A stretch of 52,161 nucleotides of DNA from Flavobacteriaceae bacterium. Lineage in GTDB: Bacteria; Bacteroidota; Bacteroidia; Flavobacteriales; Flavobacteriaceae. The notes under the pieces were generated by a model. That model was given only the letters and a program-made list of their open reading frames with translations. It searched no databases and was not told the origin of the DNA. Below are positions 51,754-52,161 of the stretch, in pieces; the stretch's first letter is position 1, and each line of letters starts with the position of its first letter. A program made the position numbers and the translations under genes. The stretch spans positions 1 to 52,161 of the forward strand of contig JAQWJV010000035.1 of assembly GCA_029248185.1 (NCBI GenBank), given 5' to 3'.

Positions 51754-52161
51754 CTATTTTTTGTTTAGAGCTTCAATTCTTTTTTTGTAATAACCCTCAC
51801 TACTTAATTCATAGGCCTTGTTCAAGTATTTTAAGGCATGCTCTTTGTCGTTTTGAGATTCATAATATTCAGCCATTGAATCATAAGCGTTTGCGCTTGT
51901 TGGATTGTACTTAATATTCATTTCAAAAAACATGAACGCCTTTTTAGGTTGCCCCATTTGCATATGCATGTAGCCATAGCCATTTAACATTTCGTCTATC
52001 ATTGGTGCAGTGGGAACACCAAAACGTTCAGTATAGATTTGTTCCTGCTCCTTCAATAGTAAAACCAATTCTTCTAAGGGGGTTTCTGGATTGTTATATT
52101 TTTGTGGAGATTTAAACTGATACCATTCAAAAAGAAATATTAGCCCATCTCTTATTGAGGG
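51754..52161 (-). CDS. C-terminal part of a probable esterase with TPR-like repeats (5' truncated by window end)
   Basis: The frame is open from the TAA at 51754 leftward start to the right edge, at least 135 residues. No start codon is needed, since it continues beyond the window. The visible N-terminal part PSIRDGLIFLFEWYQF resembles the end of the putative-esterase (Fes/BES1-like) alpha/beta hydrolase domain, where the catalytic histidine is followed by S-x-x-x-[AD]-[AG]-L-x-F-x-F. Two TPR-like helix pairs follow (GYMHMQMGQPKKAFMFFEMN and YNPTSANAYDSMAEYYESQN). Esterase-TPR proteins of this form occur in Flavobacteriaceae. The substrate is unknown. Confidence 0.65.
   Translation of the reverse strand, partial: PSIRDGLIFLFEWYQFKSPQKYNNPETPLEELVLLLKEQEQIYTERFGVPTAPMIDEMLNGYGYMHMQMGQPKKAFMFFEMNIKYNPTSANAYDSMAEYYESQNDKEHALKYLNKAYELSSEGYYKKRIEALNKK

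Noticed and set aside
1-52161. CRISPR array, insertion sequence, prophage or integron
   Set aside because: I found no regularly spaced repeats, transposase, integrase or phage genes and no tRNA-linked attachment site. The gene content is consistently chromosomal and housekeeping-like.

Overview
The window is an AT-rich stretch of a Bacteroidota chromosome, most likely a marine Flavobacteriaceae member. Evidence for this is the repeated use of the Bacteroidota -7 promoter box TAnnTTTG just upstream of genes, the almost complete lack of Shine-Dalgarno sequences, and several families that are typical of the group (DUF4834 next to YfhO, DUF6787, DUF6428, a flavobacterial-type ParE/ParC pair, and a LuxC-like reductase divergent from a ferredoxin). 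I see no rRNA, tRNA, insertion sequence, CRISPR array or prophage. Gene density is high and most genes are housekeeping.

Layout. Positions 1-1431 hold the start of a leftward gene with a Tat-like signal, an HxlR regulator and a sparse intergenic region with a promoter/terminator pair that may make a tiny RNA. A leftward operon (5018 to 1432) encodes an outer-membrane-type protein, a GNAT-like protein and the tRNA-modifying GTPase MnmE. A rightward envelope cluster (5133-9234) encodes DUF4834, YfhO and a flippase. It converges on uvrA. An ECF sigma factor and a 48-residue downstream gene follow, then nth/bcp (divergent), a conserved unknown protein and a metallo-hydrolase (divergent). A leftward block (23865 to 16895) carries an overlapping six-gene operon (LolD-like ATPase, TIGR02757, Nramp-like carrier, pxpA, pxpB, pxpC for 5-oxoproline use), then a dihydroorotase-like protein lacking its metal ligands and a carboxylesterase.

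From 24038 to 33811 come msrA-folE, the serine pathway operon serC-serA-DUF6787, luxC-like/ferredoxin with face-to-face promoters, YdjC-like/ychF (divergent), lysoplasmalogenase, a SulP carrier and a Dabb protein. parE and parC follow in series. parC converges on an XRE regulator-lipoprotein-TerC operon, and this operon diverges from an M14 carboxypeptidase. Four TACAnnTGTA palindromes lie in the divergent gap and overlap both -7 boxes, which makes an autoregulated switch likely. The right end has an Lrp regulator with ppc, then aroB, a dienelactone hydrolase, smpB, clpB (with TGTCATT inverted repeats upstream), an orphan DUF6428 protein, glyA and the C-terminal part of a probable esterase with TPR-like repeats.

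No obviously new multi-gene defence or biosynthetic system is present. The observations most worth a second look are the XRE operator array, the non-canonical Nramp-like protein fused into the pxp operon, the probable pseudo-dihydroorotase, an endonuclease III with no cysteine, the clpB upstream repeats, and a recurrent arrangement in which the -7 box sits 5-9 bases before the start codon, which predicts leaderless mRNAs.
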